Below, in pieces: positions 1 through 7,404 of a DNA stretch of 64,000 bases. Position 1 is the first letter of the stretch, and every line of letters begins with the position of its first letter. A program made the position numbers and the translations under genes. Source of the stretch: Streptococcus cristatus (lineage in GTDB: Bacteria > Bacillota > Bacilli > Lactobacillales > Streptococcaceae); NCBI RefSeq assembly GCF_003943515.1, contig NZ_RJPT01000001.1, positions 219,693 to 283,692 of the forward strand. Reading direction: 5' to 3'. Under the pieces are notes generated by a model that saw nothing but the letters and a program-made list of their open reading frames with translations, did no database searches and was not told the DNA's origin.

Positions 1-289
1 TCTTATCGTAACCAAGTGCTTGGATAAAGGCAATTGTCTGCTCAGCCATTCCAGGAATAGTCGGAGCAACTTTTCCTTGACTGGCTCCAACACCAGGAAG
101 ATCGACTACAATGACATGATGCTTTTCAGCAATCAAGTCTAATAGTCTTGGATCCCAGTTATCGAGAGTTGCTGCCAAATGGACCAGCATCAGAAGTGGT
201 AGTTTTGATTTGCCTTTGCTGAGTTCGCGATAGGCGATTTGGTTTTCTTGGACAGTGATGTATTGATTTTTAGTTGTAATATATGACAT
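1..289 (-). CDS. alpha/beta hydrolase, N-terminal part (cut by window edge)
   Basis: Reading the minus strand from an ATG at 289 gives an open frame that runs off the window. The visible 96 residues look like the start of an alpha/beta-hydrolase fold: an N-terminal beta meander, an oxyanion-type segment (LVHLAATLDNW), then VIVVDLPGVGAS, the usual strand and loop before the nucleophile elbow. The catalytic serine lies outside the window, so the substrate cannot be inferred. It starts 13 bases after the upstream oxidoreductase and is probably cotranscribed with it and the Rrf2-type regulator, suggesting a small inducible stress or detoxification unit. Confidence 0.8.
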   Translation of the reverse strand, partial: MSYITTKNQYITVQENQIAYRELSKGKSKLPLLMLVHLAATLDNWDPRLLDLIAEKHHVIVVDLPGVGASQGKVAPTIPGMAEQTIAFIQALGYDK

Positions 290-302
290 TGTATTTTCCT
301 TT

Positions 303-1307
303 TTATTTCTTAAAGCTGAGGACTGTTTTTCCACGTGAGCGACCATTAGCGACTTTGTCTAAGGCGCTATTCACTTCTTCAAATGGATAAACTGTATCGA
401 TAGATGGTTTGATTTCTAATTTGCTAAATAGGTCAGATACCTCTTGTAATTGAGCGCCATTACTTTTTACAAAGATAAAATGGTAGTGAACGCCGTATTT
501 GTCAGCCATCTTATCAAATTTACGACCTGCTAAGCCGAGAATAATCTGTTTCCATTTTGGCAGATTCATGCGTTTGGCAAAAGCAACGTTTGGCATGGCA
601 CGAAGTGAAACAAGATGACCACCTTTTTTCATGATAGACATTTGTTTTTCAGTTTCAGCTCCACCGAGAGTATCGAGGACATAATCAACCTGGCTAACAG
701 TTTTTGTATAATCCTCTGTTTTGTAATCGATAAAGCGGTCTGCTCCTAGGGTCAATACACGCTCAGCACTATCTCCAGCCCCATTGGTGATAACTGTCAA
801 ACCTTTGGCTTTAGCGATTGGAATGGCCATTCCACCAACACCGCCTGTACCACCAGAGATAAAGATGGTTTTTCCAGCTTGAGCTCCCATGAGTTCTAAG
901 GCTTGCATGATGGTCAAGGCAGTCAAAGGTACAGCAGCAGCTTCCTCGTCTGATAGATAGTCTGGAACCTTGGCTAAGGCTTGGCTATCGACAGCTACGT
1001 ATTCTGCAAAGGCGCCAATATGGTCAAGCGGTAGACGTCCAAAGACACGGTCTCCTACTTGAAGGTTGTTAACTTTATTTCCAATGCTTTCAACAATTCC
1101 AACAACTTCATTACCTGCAGTTTGTGGGAGTTTGTAAGGGACAATCATCTTGACTTCACCACGAGAGATCATGTTATCGAGAGGATTAACCCCAGCTGCG
1201 GTGACTTTGACCAAAACTTCTTTGTCTGTGATACTTGGTTTAGCGATTTCTGTAATGTTCAGTGTGATATTGTTTTTGTTATAAGCAGTGTGTTGTGCGA
1301 CTTTCAT
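303..1307 (-). CDS. NADP-dependent zinc-type/quinone oxidoreductase (MDR family)
   Basis: A 334-residue medium-chain dehydrogenase/reductase. It has a GroES-like N-terminal half (PLDNMISRGE, AGNEVVGIVESIG, GDRVFGR) and a Rossmann NAD(P)-binding half with the glycine-rich FISGGTGGVGG. No catalytic or structural zinc cysteines are visible, which points to the quinone-reductase-like branch. The frame is open further upstream to 1379, but the ATG at 1307 is preferred: it starts with the conserved MKVAQHTAY and has AAAGAGAAG just upstream, and the extra upstream residues would be translated from the palindromic operator. It lies between an Rrf2-type regulator and an alpha/beta hydrolase on the same strand. 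The true substrate is unknown. Confidence 0.88.
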   Translation of the reverse strand: MKVAQHTAYNKNNITLNITEIAKPSITDKEVLVKVTAAGVNPLDNMISRGEVKMIVPYKLPQTAGNEVVGIVESIGNKVNNLQVGDRVFGRLPLDHIGAFAEYVAVDSQALAKVPDYLSDEEAAAVPLTALTIMQALELMGAQAGKTIFISGGTGGVGGMAIPIAKAKGLTVITNGAGDSAERVLTLGADRFIDYKTEDYTKTVSQVDYVLDTLGGAETEKQMSIMKKGGHLVSLRAMPNVAFAKRMNLPKWKQIILGLAGRKFDKMADKYGVHYHFIFVKSNGAQLQEVSDLFSKLEIKPSIDTVYPFEEVNSALDKVANGRSRGKTVLSFKK

Positions 1308-1331
1308 TGTCTTCTCTTTTCTATTTTTAGC

Positions 1332-1350
1332 TGTATCTGATACAGATACA
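1332..1350. promoter_or_regulatory. palindromic operator before the oxidoreductase
   Basis: TGTATCTG-ATA-CAGATACA is a near-perfect inverted repeat 25 bases upstream of the oxidoreductase start. Its core TGTATC-N-GATACA recurs before the neighbouring Rrf2-type regulator gene at 1838-1850. The natural reading is that the Rrf2 protein binds both. Binding itself is inference. Confidence 0.65.
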
Positions 1351-1365
1351 TGTCTAGCGTTTTTT

Positions 1366-1391
1366 AAACTGATCTGCATGCAAATCAGTTT
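1366..1391. repeat. 26-bp near-perfect palindrome over the regulator stop codon
   Basis: The two arms pair across a TGCATGCA centre with one mismatched pair. It covers the stop codon of the Rrf2-type regulator. No T-run follows on the minus strand, so it is not a normal terminator. It could be an RNA processing or stability hairpin between the two cistrons, or a second protein-binding site. Confidence 0.45.
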
Positions 1392-1816
1392 CGTTTTTGT
1401 TTGGCTTCTTTATAAAGATTGTTAATGACATCTTTTAAGGTTTGGTGGGCTAGTTCCTTCTCTAACTGAGATTCGGCATTGGCAAAAAGTGGCGAAACTG
1501 CTCCTTGGATATGTTTTCCAACGGGGCAATCAGGGTTGCTATTTTGGTGAACAGGAAATAAACTGATGTGATTGATTTCTTGAGTTGCATAGTAGATCTC
1601 AAGTAAAGTCATTTCTTTTGGAGATTTATTGAGTCGATAGCCAGTTTTTCCTTGCTGGGAACTAATTAAGTCTACATTTTTTAATAAGGCGATTACCTTA
1701 CGAATGTAACTAGCGTTAGTCCCAACACTAGTAGCTAATGCTTGAGAACTTAGGGTTTCCTTGCTCTCGCTAATCATTGTTAGGATATGCAAAGCAACTG
1801 AGAATTTTGTATCCAT
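1385..1816 (-). CDS. Rrf2 family transcriptional regulator
   Basis: A 143-residue winged-helix protein of the Rrf2 family: it begins MDTKFSVALHILTM, has a recognition-helix region at about residues 28-45 (LATSVGTNASYIRKVIALL) and a wing (GKTGYRL). Only one cysteine (in NPDCPVGKH) is visible, so a three-cysteine Fe-S cluster as in IscR/NsrR looks unlikely; it may sense a reactive compound through the single cysteine, as YwnA-type members are thought to do. A good sigma-A promoter and a palindrome TGTATC-A-GATACA precede it, and a related palindrome precedes the downstream oxidoreductase. Autoregulation and control of the oxidoreductase and hydrolase are therefore likely. Confidence 0.88.
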   Translation of the reverse strand: MDTKFSVALHILTMISESKETLSSQALATSVGTNASYIRKVIALLKNVDLISSQQGKTGYRLNKSPKEMTLLEIYYATQEINHISLFPVHQNSNPDCPVGKHIQGAVSPLFANAESQLEKELAHQTLKDVINNLYKEAKQKRN

Positions 1817-1837
1817 ATGAACTCCTTTTTATAAATC

Positions 1838-1884
1838 TGTATCAGATACAAGAACAAGTATATCGTAAATAAAAAGAAAAGCAA
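1838..1884 (-). promoter_or_regulatory. promoter and operator of the Rrf2-type regulator operon
   Basis: On the minus strand, -35 TTGCTT (1879-1884) and -10 TATACT (1857-1862) are spaced by 16 bases. The palindrome TGTATCAGATACA (1838-1850) begins just after the -10, over the expected transcription start, a position suited to repression. Confidence 0.65.
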
Positions 1885-1981
1885 GACTTTTGTTTTAAAT
1901 TTTAAAAAATATTTTAAAAAGAGTAGGATAAAATAAATAATCTGCAATTTACCCTGTCTTCCGAATTCTATTTAGAAAGCA

Positions 1982-2242
1982 AATGGGGCAGGAAAAATAT
2001 TGATCATGTGTAGCTTTGCATGTATTACTCGAGGAATTAGCTGTTTGCTCTATTATCACGACAAAAGGCTGGCTCTCTATGGGACGAAGATGTTGACCTT
2101 GGAGTTATTACAAAAATTTTAGGGCATCGAGATATTTCAAGCTCAGTGGAAGTCTATACTCATACTTTAGAAGAGAAAGTTTTCAAACCAGAGGTATTTA
2201 GAAAGATTGCTCATAAAAAATGAGGGGCAAAAAATGGGGCAG
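1982..2242. mobile_element. relic of an integrated element beside tRNA-Lys
   Basis: A 10-bp direct repeat AATGGGGCAG occurs at 1982-1991 and 2233-2242, flanking the decayed tyrosine-recombinase tail at 2041-2223. The 3' end of a tRNA-Lys gene lies 60 bases away. Integrase at a tRNA 3' end is the standard arrangement of prophages and integrative elements. No other element genes remain, so this reads as a scar. Whether the repeats are real attachment sequences is unproven. Confidence 0.5.
2041..2223 (+). pseudogene. tyrosine recombinase (phage-type integrase) C-terminal remnant
   Basis: Sixty codons followed by TGA read as the end of a phage integrase: a helix ending FALLLS, then ITKILGHRDISSS and VEVYTHTLEEK. 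These carry the catalytic H-R of the LGH box and the nucleophilic tyrosine. The frame is closed immediately upstream by TAG (2038-2040), there is no start codon or SD, and the catalytic core, including the first arginine box, is missing. It is therefore a dead fragment of an element once inserted by tRNA-Lys. Confidence 0.75.
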
Positions 2243-2260
2243 AGGTCGTTTAAATAATGA

Positions 2261-2285
2261 AAAAGCCTTGGATTCCAAGGCTTTT
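2261..2285. terminator. bidirectional terminator after tRNA-Lys
   Basis: AAAAGCCTTGG-att-CCAAGGCTTTT is a perfect 11-bp inverted repeat with T-runs in both directions, just past the 3' end of the minus-strand tRNA. Confidence 0.75.
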
Positions 2286-2300
2286 AAGTCATACTTTCTA

Positions 2301-2373
2301 TGCCCCCTGCAGGGCTCGAACCTGCGACCCATAGATTAAGAGTCTACTGCTCTACCAACTGAGCTAAGGAGGC
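2301..2373 (-). tRNA. tRNA-Lys (anticodon CTT)
   Basis: Minus-strand cloverleaf of 73 nt without encoded CCA. Acceptor GCCTCCT pairs with AGGGGGC, D-loop AGTTGGTA, anticodon stem GTAGA/TCTAT with loop CTCTTAA giving anticodon CTT, T-arm with TTCGAGC. The 3' end is next to an integrase relic, and a probable SRP RNA lies upstream. Confidence 0.95.
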
Positions 2374-2390
2374 AACAGAAAAAGCTGTAT

Positions 2391-2508
2391 TGGTGCCGGA
2401 CCTTCACGATTTGTATTGAACCCGCGCAATTAAGCAGGTGGGCAACTCGCTCTAACTGAAGCTGCTTCCGCGTGACACGGCCTGCACGCTGTTAGAAGTC
2501 TTTTGTTT
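2391..2508 (-). ncRNA. ffs: probable small signal recognition particle RNA (4.5S type)
   Basis: The minus strand carries the SRP domain IV signature: CAGG on the 5' side and GGAAGCAGC on the 3' side, closing a short stem-loop CCGUG-UCA-CGCGG. Flanking CUAAC/GUUAG segments pair to extend the rod. A TATTAT -10 lies at 2514-2519. The position between tRNA-Lys and rarA and the lack of any ORF agree with an RNA gene. Exact ends are estimates. A covariance-model search against the bacterial small SRP family would decide. Confidence 0.55.
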
Positions 2509-2638
2509 CCCTAATAATACAAAAAATAGTCGGTCAACACTTAAGTGTGAAGTCGTACACCACAGCGTTTCTATAACTATAATACCATAAATTTTGAAAA
2601 ATTCAAGAGAAAAATGTGATTTTTTGCAAACGATGCCA

Positions 2639-3907
2639 TCATTTTTTTAAGTCATCAATCTTATTCTTGGTCAATCCCAGGGCTCGCTCGTATTTGCCAT
2701 TTTCATTGGGAGTGAAATAATTGGCATCTCTTATCTTATCAGGTAGATAGTCTTGTTTGACCCAATTGCCAGGATAGGAGTGAGGGTAGAGATAGTCCTG
2801 AGCGTTGCCTAATTCCTTGCTGCCGGTATAGTGACCGTCGCGTAAGTGGCGGGGAATGGGGAGGTTTCCATTCTTTCTTAGGTCAGCCAAGGCCTTGTCC
2901 ATGGCTAGATAGGCTGAGTTGGACTTGGGCGAAAGTGCAAGGTCAATAACAATATTGGCGATAAGGATACGAGCTTCAGGAAAACCGATCCGCTGAGCTG
3001 CTTCTAGAGCTGTAACGGTATGGACTTGAGCGTCAGGATTTGCCAGACCAATATCTTCGTAAGCGATAACGGTCAAGCGTCGAGCTAGGCTAGGCAAGTC
3101 TCCTGCCTCAACGAGCCGAGCTGCGTAGTGGAGACTGGCATTGACATCGGAGCCACGGATGGACTTCTGCAGGGCAGAGAGGACATCGTAATGGCCGTCC
3201 CCGTCCTTATCCATGGTGATGTAGCTCTTTTGCAGGCTGTTTTCCATCACATCAAGCGTGATGTGGTGGATGCCCTTGTCATCTTCTGGGGTAGAGAGTA
3301 CGGCTAGGTCCAGTGAATTATAGGCGGAGCGCAGGTCTCCGTTGGTAGAGACCGCGATGAAGTCTAAGGCTTCCTCGTCTAGCTCCACTGGGAAATCAAA
3401 TCCTCGTTCCTTATCCGTCAAAGCTAGCTGAATGGCTGTCCGGATGTCTTTGTTGCTGAGGGGCTCAAGCTCAAATATCTGAACCCGGCTGCGAATAGCG
3501 GGAGTGACAGAAAAGAAAGGATTTTCCGTCGTCGCCCCAATCATAATGACTAGCCCGCTTTCTAGTAGTGGCAGCAGGAAATCTTGCTTGGTCTTGTCCA
3601 GACGGTGAATCTCGTCTAGCAGGAGCACCAGTCCGCCAGAAAATTTAGCTTCTTCAGCGATCTCCTGCAGGCGCTTCTTGCTATCTACGGTGGCATTAAA
3701 GGTCCGAAAAGCATATTTAGTTGTACCGGCAATAGCCGAGGCGATGGAGGTTTTGCCGATGCCGGGTGGCCCGTAGAGAATCATCGAGGACAGGCGGTTA
3801 GCCTCAACCATGCGACGGATGATTTTCCCTGGTCCGACCAGATATTGCTGGCCGATGATCTGATCAATGTCAGTAGGCCGCATGCGTAGGGCGAGGTTTT
3901 CTGGCAT
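2639..3907 (-). CDS. rarA: replication-associated recombination protein A (RarA/MgsA)
   Basis: A 422-residue clamp-loader-like AAA+ ATPase acting at stalled replication forks. Walker A is GPPGIGKT (residues 46-53), Walker B LLLLDEIHR (D98, E99), and sensor 1 IGATTENP. The C-terminal part has the tetramerisation region (GSDVNASLHYAARLVEAGDLPSLARRL). The ATG at 3907 is chosen over the longer frame to 3925: it is preceded by AAAGGA at good spacing and starts with the family MPENLALRMRPT. It is divergent from the DUF3013 gene, with TATAAT on the minus strand in the shared gap. Length is normal for the family. Confidence 0.95.
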   Translation of the reverse strand: MPENLALRMRPTDIDQIIGQQYLVGPGKIIRRMVEANRLSSMILYGPPGIGKTSIASAIAGTTKYAFRTFNATVDSKKRLQEIAEEAKFSGGLVLLLDEIHRLDKTKQDFLLPLLESGLVIMIGATTENPFFSVTPAIRSRVQIFELEPLSNKDIRTAIQLALTDKERGFDFPVELDEEALDFIAVSTNGDLRSAYNSLDLAVLSTPEDDKGIHHITLDVMENSLQKSYITMDKDGDGHYDVLSALQKSIRGSDVNASLHYAARLVEAGDLPSLARRLTVIAYEDIGLANPDAQVHTVTALEAAQRIGFPEARILIANIVIDLALSPKSNSAYLAMDKALADLRKNGNLPIPRHLRDGHYTGSKELGNAQDYLYPHSYPGNWVKQDYLPDKIRDANYFTPNENGKYERALGLTKNKIDDLKK

Positions 3908-3994
3908 AAGATTTCCTTTCTGCAAGTGTTTTTCTTAGCGTTTTGTGTTACTATTATAGATAGTAATATTTTATCACAATGAAAAGAGGAAATC

Positions 3995-4465
3995 ATGGCT
4001 AAGTACGGTTTTTTGGAGATATTGGACGAGGAAATGGGGAAGAGCTTTCCTTTTGACTATGAGATAAACTGGGACAAGAAGAATCACGCGGTGGAAGTGG
4101 CCTTTCTCCTTGAGGTGCAAAACCCAGGCGGGATTGAGACGGTTGATGCTGAAGGCAATGCCTCGGCTGAGGATATTTACTTTGAGGAAGCCGTGCTTTT
4201 CTATAATCCGGTCAAGTCTCGTTTTGAGGCCGAGGACTATCTGGCTGCCCTGCCCTATGAGCCTAAGAAGGGGCTGTCACGGGAGTTTCTGGCTTATTTC
4301 GTGGATTTCCTAAGCCAAACAGCTGAGTCTGGCCTCGATGTGCTCATGGACTTCTTAGCAGATCCAGAGGCAGCAGAGTTTGAGATGGCTTGGAATGCTG
4401 AGGCTTTTGAAAATGGCAGAGCGGATTTGATTGAGACAGACTTTTATCCCTATCCGAGGTATTAG
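3995..4465 (+). CDS. DUF3013 family protein
   Basis: A 156-residue acidic cytoplasmic protein, beginning MAKYGFLEILDEEMGKSF, which I recognise as the DUF3013 family of lactic acid bacteria. No signal peptide, membrane segment or catalytic motif is visible; many Asp, Glu and aromatic residues are spread along it. An AAGAGGAAATC ribosome site precedes the ATG. It heads a tight gene string with the Nudix and GNAT genes (9-base gap, then a 4-base overlap), so all three are probably transcribed together. Function is unknown. Confidence 0.85.
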   Translation: MAKYGFLEILDEEMGKSFPFDYEINWDKKNHAVEVAFLLEVQNPGGIETVDAEGNASAEDIYFEEAVLFYNPVKSRFEAEDYLAALPYEPKKGLSREFLAYFVDFLSQTAESGLDVLMDFLADPEAAEFEMAWNAEAFENGRADLIETDFYPYPRY

Positions 4466-4474
4466 GAGGCGCTT

Positions 4475-4927
4475 ATGGAAAATGCAGAAGAATTAGATTT
4501 GCTGCACAAACGGATGGAATTTTCTGGCTGCAAGATTGCCTTGATTTGTGATGATAAGCTACTGACTATCTTGCGAGACGATATTTCAACCATCCCTTGG
4601 CCCAATATGTGGGAGTTGCCGGGCGGTGGCCGCGAGGGCGAGGAGACACCTTTTGAATGCGTCCGAAGAGAAGTTTTCGAAGAGCTTGGTTTGAAGCTTG
4701 AAGAAGCGGCTATTGTCTGGGCTAAGGAATATCAAGGAATGCTTGATTCAGACAAAACCTCTATTTTTATGGTGGGAACCATTACTCAGGAAGAATGTGC
4801 CAGCATCGTATTTGGCGATGAGGGACAGGCTTATCAGATGATGGATGTGAGCCAGTTTTTAGCAGATGAAAAGGTTATTCCGCAGCTGCAGGACAGGTTG
4901 AGAGATTATTTGGAGGTGCGAGCATGA
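4475..4927 (+). CDS. Nudix hydrolase
   Basis: A 150-residue Nudix pyrophosphatase. The Nudix box is complete: GGGREGEE, then REVFEELGL (G-x5-E-x7-REUxEExGU), giving the metal-binding glutamates. Strands before it (IALICDDKLLTILRDD, WELPGG) match the fold. The substrate cannot be told from the box alone; nucleoside triphosphate clean-up is typical of small members. It follows the DUF3013 gene after 9 bases, with AGGAGG before its ATG, and overlaps the GNAT gene by ATGA, consistent with translational coupling. Confidence 0.9.
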   Translation: MENAEELDLLHKRMEFSGCKIALICDDKLLTILRDDISTIPWPNMWELPGGGREGEETPFECVRREVFEELGLKLEEAAIVWAKEYQGMLDSDKTSIFMVGTITQEECASIVFGDEGQAYQMMDVSQFLADEKVIPQLQDRLRDYLEVRA

Positions 4928-5394
4928 TTCATATTGAGCGGGCGGTAGCTGAGGATTTAGAGACCATTATTGCCATTCAGCGAGCGAGTTTTAAGGCTGT
5001 TTATGAAAAATATCAGGATCAATACGACCCCTATCTGGAGGAGCGAGAGCGGATTCGCTGGAAGCTGGTTGAGCGGCCCAATAGTTTTTATTATTTTGTC
5101 AAAGACGACGAGAAGATTCTTGGCTTTATTCGCTTGAATACAAATGACGAACAGACAGCAGGCTGGATTGGAACCGTAGCGATTTTGCCGCAGTACCAGA
5201 ATAAAGGATATGGTTCTGAAGGCCTTGGTCTGATTGAGGAGAAATTCTCCACCGTTATCAGATGGGATTTGTGTACGGTTTTCCAGGATAAAGGCATGGT
5301 GGCTTTTTATGAGAAAAACGGCTATCATCAGACCCATACGGAGCCCGAAAAAGAGGGCATGGATATGGTCTATATGACGAAGACAATGAAATAA
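4924..5394 (+). CDS. GNAT family N-acetyltransferase
   Basis: A 156-residue GNAT acetyltransferase. Motif A lies around residues 75-100 (WIGTVAILPQYQNKGYGSEGL), with the Q/R-x-x-G-x-G/A acetyl-CoA pyrophosphate loop as QNKGYG. The C-terminal VAFYEKNGYHQT is the typical motif B. The acceptor substrate is not predictable. Its start overlaps the stop of the Nudix gene (ATGA), making it the third gene of that unit. No obvious terminator follows; hairpins at about 5409-5435 and 5470-5492 lie between it and prmA. Confidence 0.88.
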   Translation: MIHIERAVAEDLETIIAIQRASFKAVYEKYQDQYDPYLEERERIRWKLVERPNSFYYFVKDDEKILGFIRLNTNDEQTAGWIGTVAILPQYQNKGYGSEGLGLIEEKFSTVIRWDLCTVFQDKGMVAFYEKNGYHQTHTEPEKEGMDMVYMTKTMK

Positions 5395-5537
5395 ACAAAG
5401 AAAGGATTGTTCAGTTAAATTTCTAAACTGAACCCGCCCTAAACACTGTGGCAAAAAGATAAAGCTCTCTTAGACGCAAGCGTCGTCAGAGAATTTCCTA
5501 TTTTGACTTTGTGTTTTACGGGCTTGGTATTTTAAAC

Positions 5538-6491
5538 ATGGACAAATGGCAGGAATTAACGATTGAAGTGAAGCGAGAGGCGGAGGAAGCAGCCTCGAAT
5601 ATTCTGATTGAGCTGGGCAGTCAGGGTGTGGCTATCGATGACAGCGCAGATTATCTGGGGCAGGTTGACCAGTATGGTGAGCTTTTTCCAGAAGTTGAGC
5701 AGAGCGAGCGGGTCAAGATTACGGGATACTATCCGGATTCAGTGGATATAGAGGCTATTGCAGCCCAGGCCAATGAGCGACTGGCTGAGCTGGATGGCTT
5801 CGGCTTGGAGACGGGCAATATTCAGCTGACTCGGCAGGAACTGGCTGAGGAAGACTGGGCGGATAACTGGAAGAAATACTTTGAGCCTGCTCGTATCACC
5901 CATGACTTGACTATTGTGCCATCATGGACGGAGTATGAAGCGACAGCTGGTGAGAAAATTATCAAGCTGGATCCTGGCATGGCCTTTGGTACAGGGACTC
6001 ACCCGACGACCAAGATGAGCCTCTTTGCTCTGGAGCAGGTCTTGCGGGGCGGAGAAACGGTGCTGGATGTAGGCACGGGCAGCGGAGTTCTCTCTATTGC
6101 TAGCTCACTCTTGGGCGCTAAGGATATCTACGCCTATGATTTAGACGAGGTGGCAGTGCGCGTGGCTCAGGAAAATATTGAGCTCAACCCTGGTATGGAG
6201 AACATCCATGTGGCGCCGGGGGATCTTCTCCGAGGGGTAGAAATCGAGGCAGATGTCATTGTTGCCAACATTTTGGCCGATATTCTCATCCATCTGACAG
6301 AGGATGCCTACCGTCTGGTCAAGGATGAGGGCTATCTGATTATGAGTGGGATTATTTCTGAGAAGTGGGAAATGGTGCGCGAGTCAGCAGAAGCAGCAGG
6401 ATTTTTCCTAGAAACGCATATGATTCAGGGCGAATGGAATGCCTGTGTCTTTAAGAAAACGCAGGACATTTCAGGCGTGATAGGTGGTTAG
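5538..6491 (+). CDS. prmA: ribosomal protein L11 methyltransferase
   Basis: A 317-residue SAM-dependent methyltransferase that trimethylates ribosomal protein L11. The N-terminal L11-binding domain begins [19 protein letters not shown]. The SAM site is [13 protein letters not shown], followed by the acidic AYDLDEVAV and the catalytic-loop ANILADIL. The frame is open to a GTG at 5511, but the ATG at 5538 gives the conserved family start and length. No convincing SD stands before it, which is unusual here. rsmE starts directly after the stop, so the two rRNA/ribosome modification genes form one unit. Confidence 0.95.
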   Translation: MDKWQELTIEVKREAEEAASNILIELGSQGVAIDDSADYLGQVDQYGELFPEVEQSERVKITGYYPDSVDIEAIAAQANERLAELDGFGLETGNIQLTRQELAEEDWADNWKKYFEPARITHDLTIVPSWTEYEATAGEKIIKLDPGMAFGTGTHPTTKMSLFALEQVLRGGETVLDVGTGSGVLSIASSLLGAKDIYAYDLDEVAVRVAQENIELNPGMENIHVAPGDLLRGVEIEADVIVANILADILIHLTEDAYRLVKDEGYLIMSGIISEKWEMVRESAEAAGFFLETHMIQGEWNACVFKKTQDISGVIGG

Positions 6492-7235
6492 ATGCAGCAG
6501 TATTTTATAAAAGGAAGTGCTAGCTCCCCTGTCACCATCGAGGACAAGGAAACCAGCAAGCACATGTTTCAGGTTATGCGCCTGAAAGAAGGTGATGAGG
6601 TTGTTTTGGTCTTTGATGATGGCATAAAACGGCTGGCCCGAGTATTGGATCCTAGTCAGCAGAGTTTGGAAATCGTAGAGGAGCTAGCAGACAATACCGA
6701 GCTGCCGGTTCAAGTGACCATTGCTTCAGGCTTTCCCAAGGGCGATAAGTTGGAATTTATCACTCAGAAGGCAACGGAGCTAGGAGCTAGTACTATCTGG
6801 GCCTTTCCAGCTGACTGGTCAGTGGCCAAGTGGGATGGTAAAAAACTGGCTAAAAAGAGTGAAAAACTGGAGAAAATTGCTCAGGGAGCAGCAGAGCAGA
6901 GTAAGCGCAATCTGATCCCTGAGGTTCGACTCTTTGATAAAAAGGCAGATTTTCTGGCTCAGCTAGCTCAGTTTGACACTATTGTCGTAGCTTATGAGGA
7001 AGCAGCAAAGGAGGGCGAAGGTGCTGCTTTAGTGCAAGCTGTGAAAGGCTTGGATAGGGGAGACAAACTGCTCTTTATCTTCGGACCAGAGGGTGGTCTG
7101 TCGCCAGATGAAATAGCAGCTTTTGGCCAAGCAGGGGCTGTCTCAGCAGGTCTAGGTCCACGGATCCTGCGGGCTGAAACCGCTCCGCTTTATGCCTTGA
7201 CCGCAGTCAGTGTCATGCTTGAATTAGAAAAATGA
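6492..7235 (+). CDS. rsmE: 16S rRNA m3U1498 methyltransferase
   Basis: A 247-residue SPOUT-class methyltransferase. The N-terminal PUA-like domain (HMFQVMRLKEGDEVVLVFDDG) precedes the trefoil-knot domain with GFPKGDKLEFITQKATELGA, FGPEGGLSPDE, and the C-terminal LGPRILRAETAPLYALT, which are hallmark RsmE motifs. It starts at the base after the prmA stop (TAG ATG), with GGTGG acting as SD inside prmA. A strong terminator follows immediately. Confidence 0.95.
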   Translation: MQQYFIKGSASSPVTIEDKETSKHMFQVMRLKEGDEVVLVFDDGIKRLARVLDPSQQSLEIVEELADNTELPVQVTIASGFPKGDKLEFITQKATELGASTIWAFPADWSVAKWDGKKLAKKSEKLEKIAQGAAEQSKRNLIPEVRLFDKKADFLAQLAQFDTIVVAYEEAAKEGEGAALVQAVKGLDRGDKLLFIFGPEGGLSPDEIAAFGQAGAVSAGLGPRILRAETAPLYALTAVSVMLELEK

Positions 7236-7261
7236 AATCAGCGGATTTCTGCTGATTTTTT
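7235..7261 (+). terminator. terminator of prmA-rsmE
   Basis: AAATCAGC and GCTGATTT pair around an 8-base loop, followed by a T-run. The hairpin begins at the last base of the rsmE stop codon. Confidence 0.8.
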
Positions 7262-7404
7262 CTTGTCTGTCGCTACTATATCCTTTTTTGTGGAAAACTG
7301 TTCTTGACATAAAAAATTTTTATGGCCAGCTTAAAAAAATACTATTGGACGGCTGAGAGGTGGAATGGTAAGATATTCTATATCAAGTTAAGGAGGAATC
7401 ATCT

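Noticed and set aside
1059..1340. Plus-strand ORF of 93 codons opposite the oxidoreductase gene
   Set aside because: It has no SD or family features and is a shadow of the well-supported minus-strand dehydrogenase.
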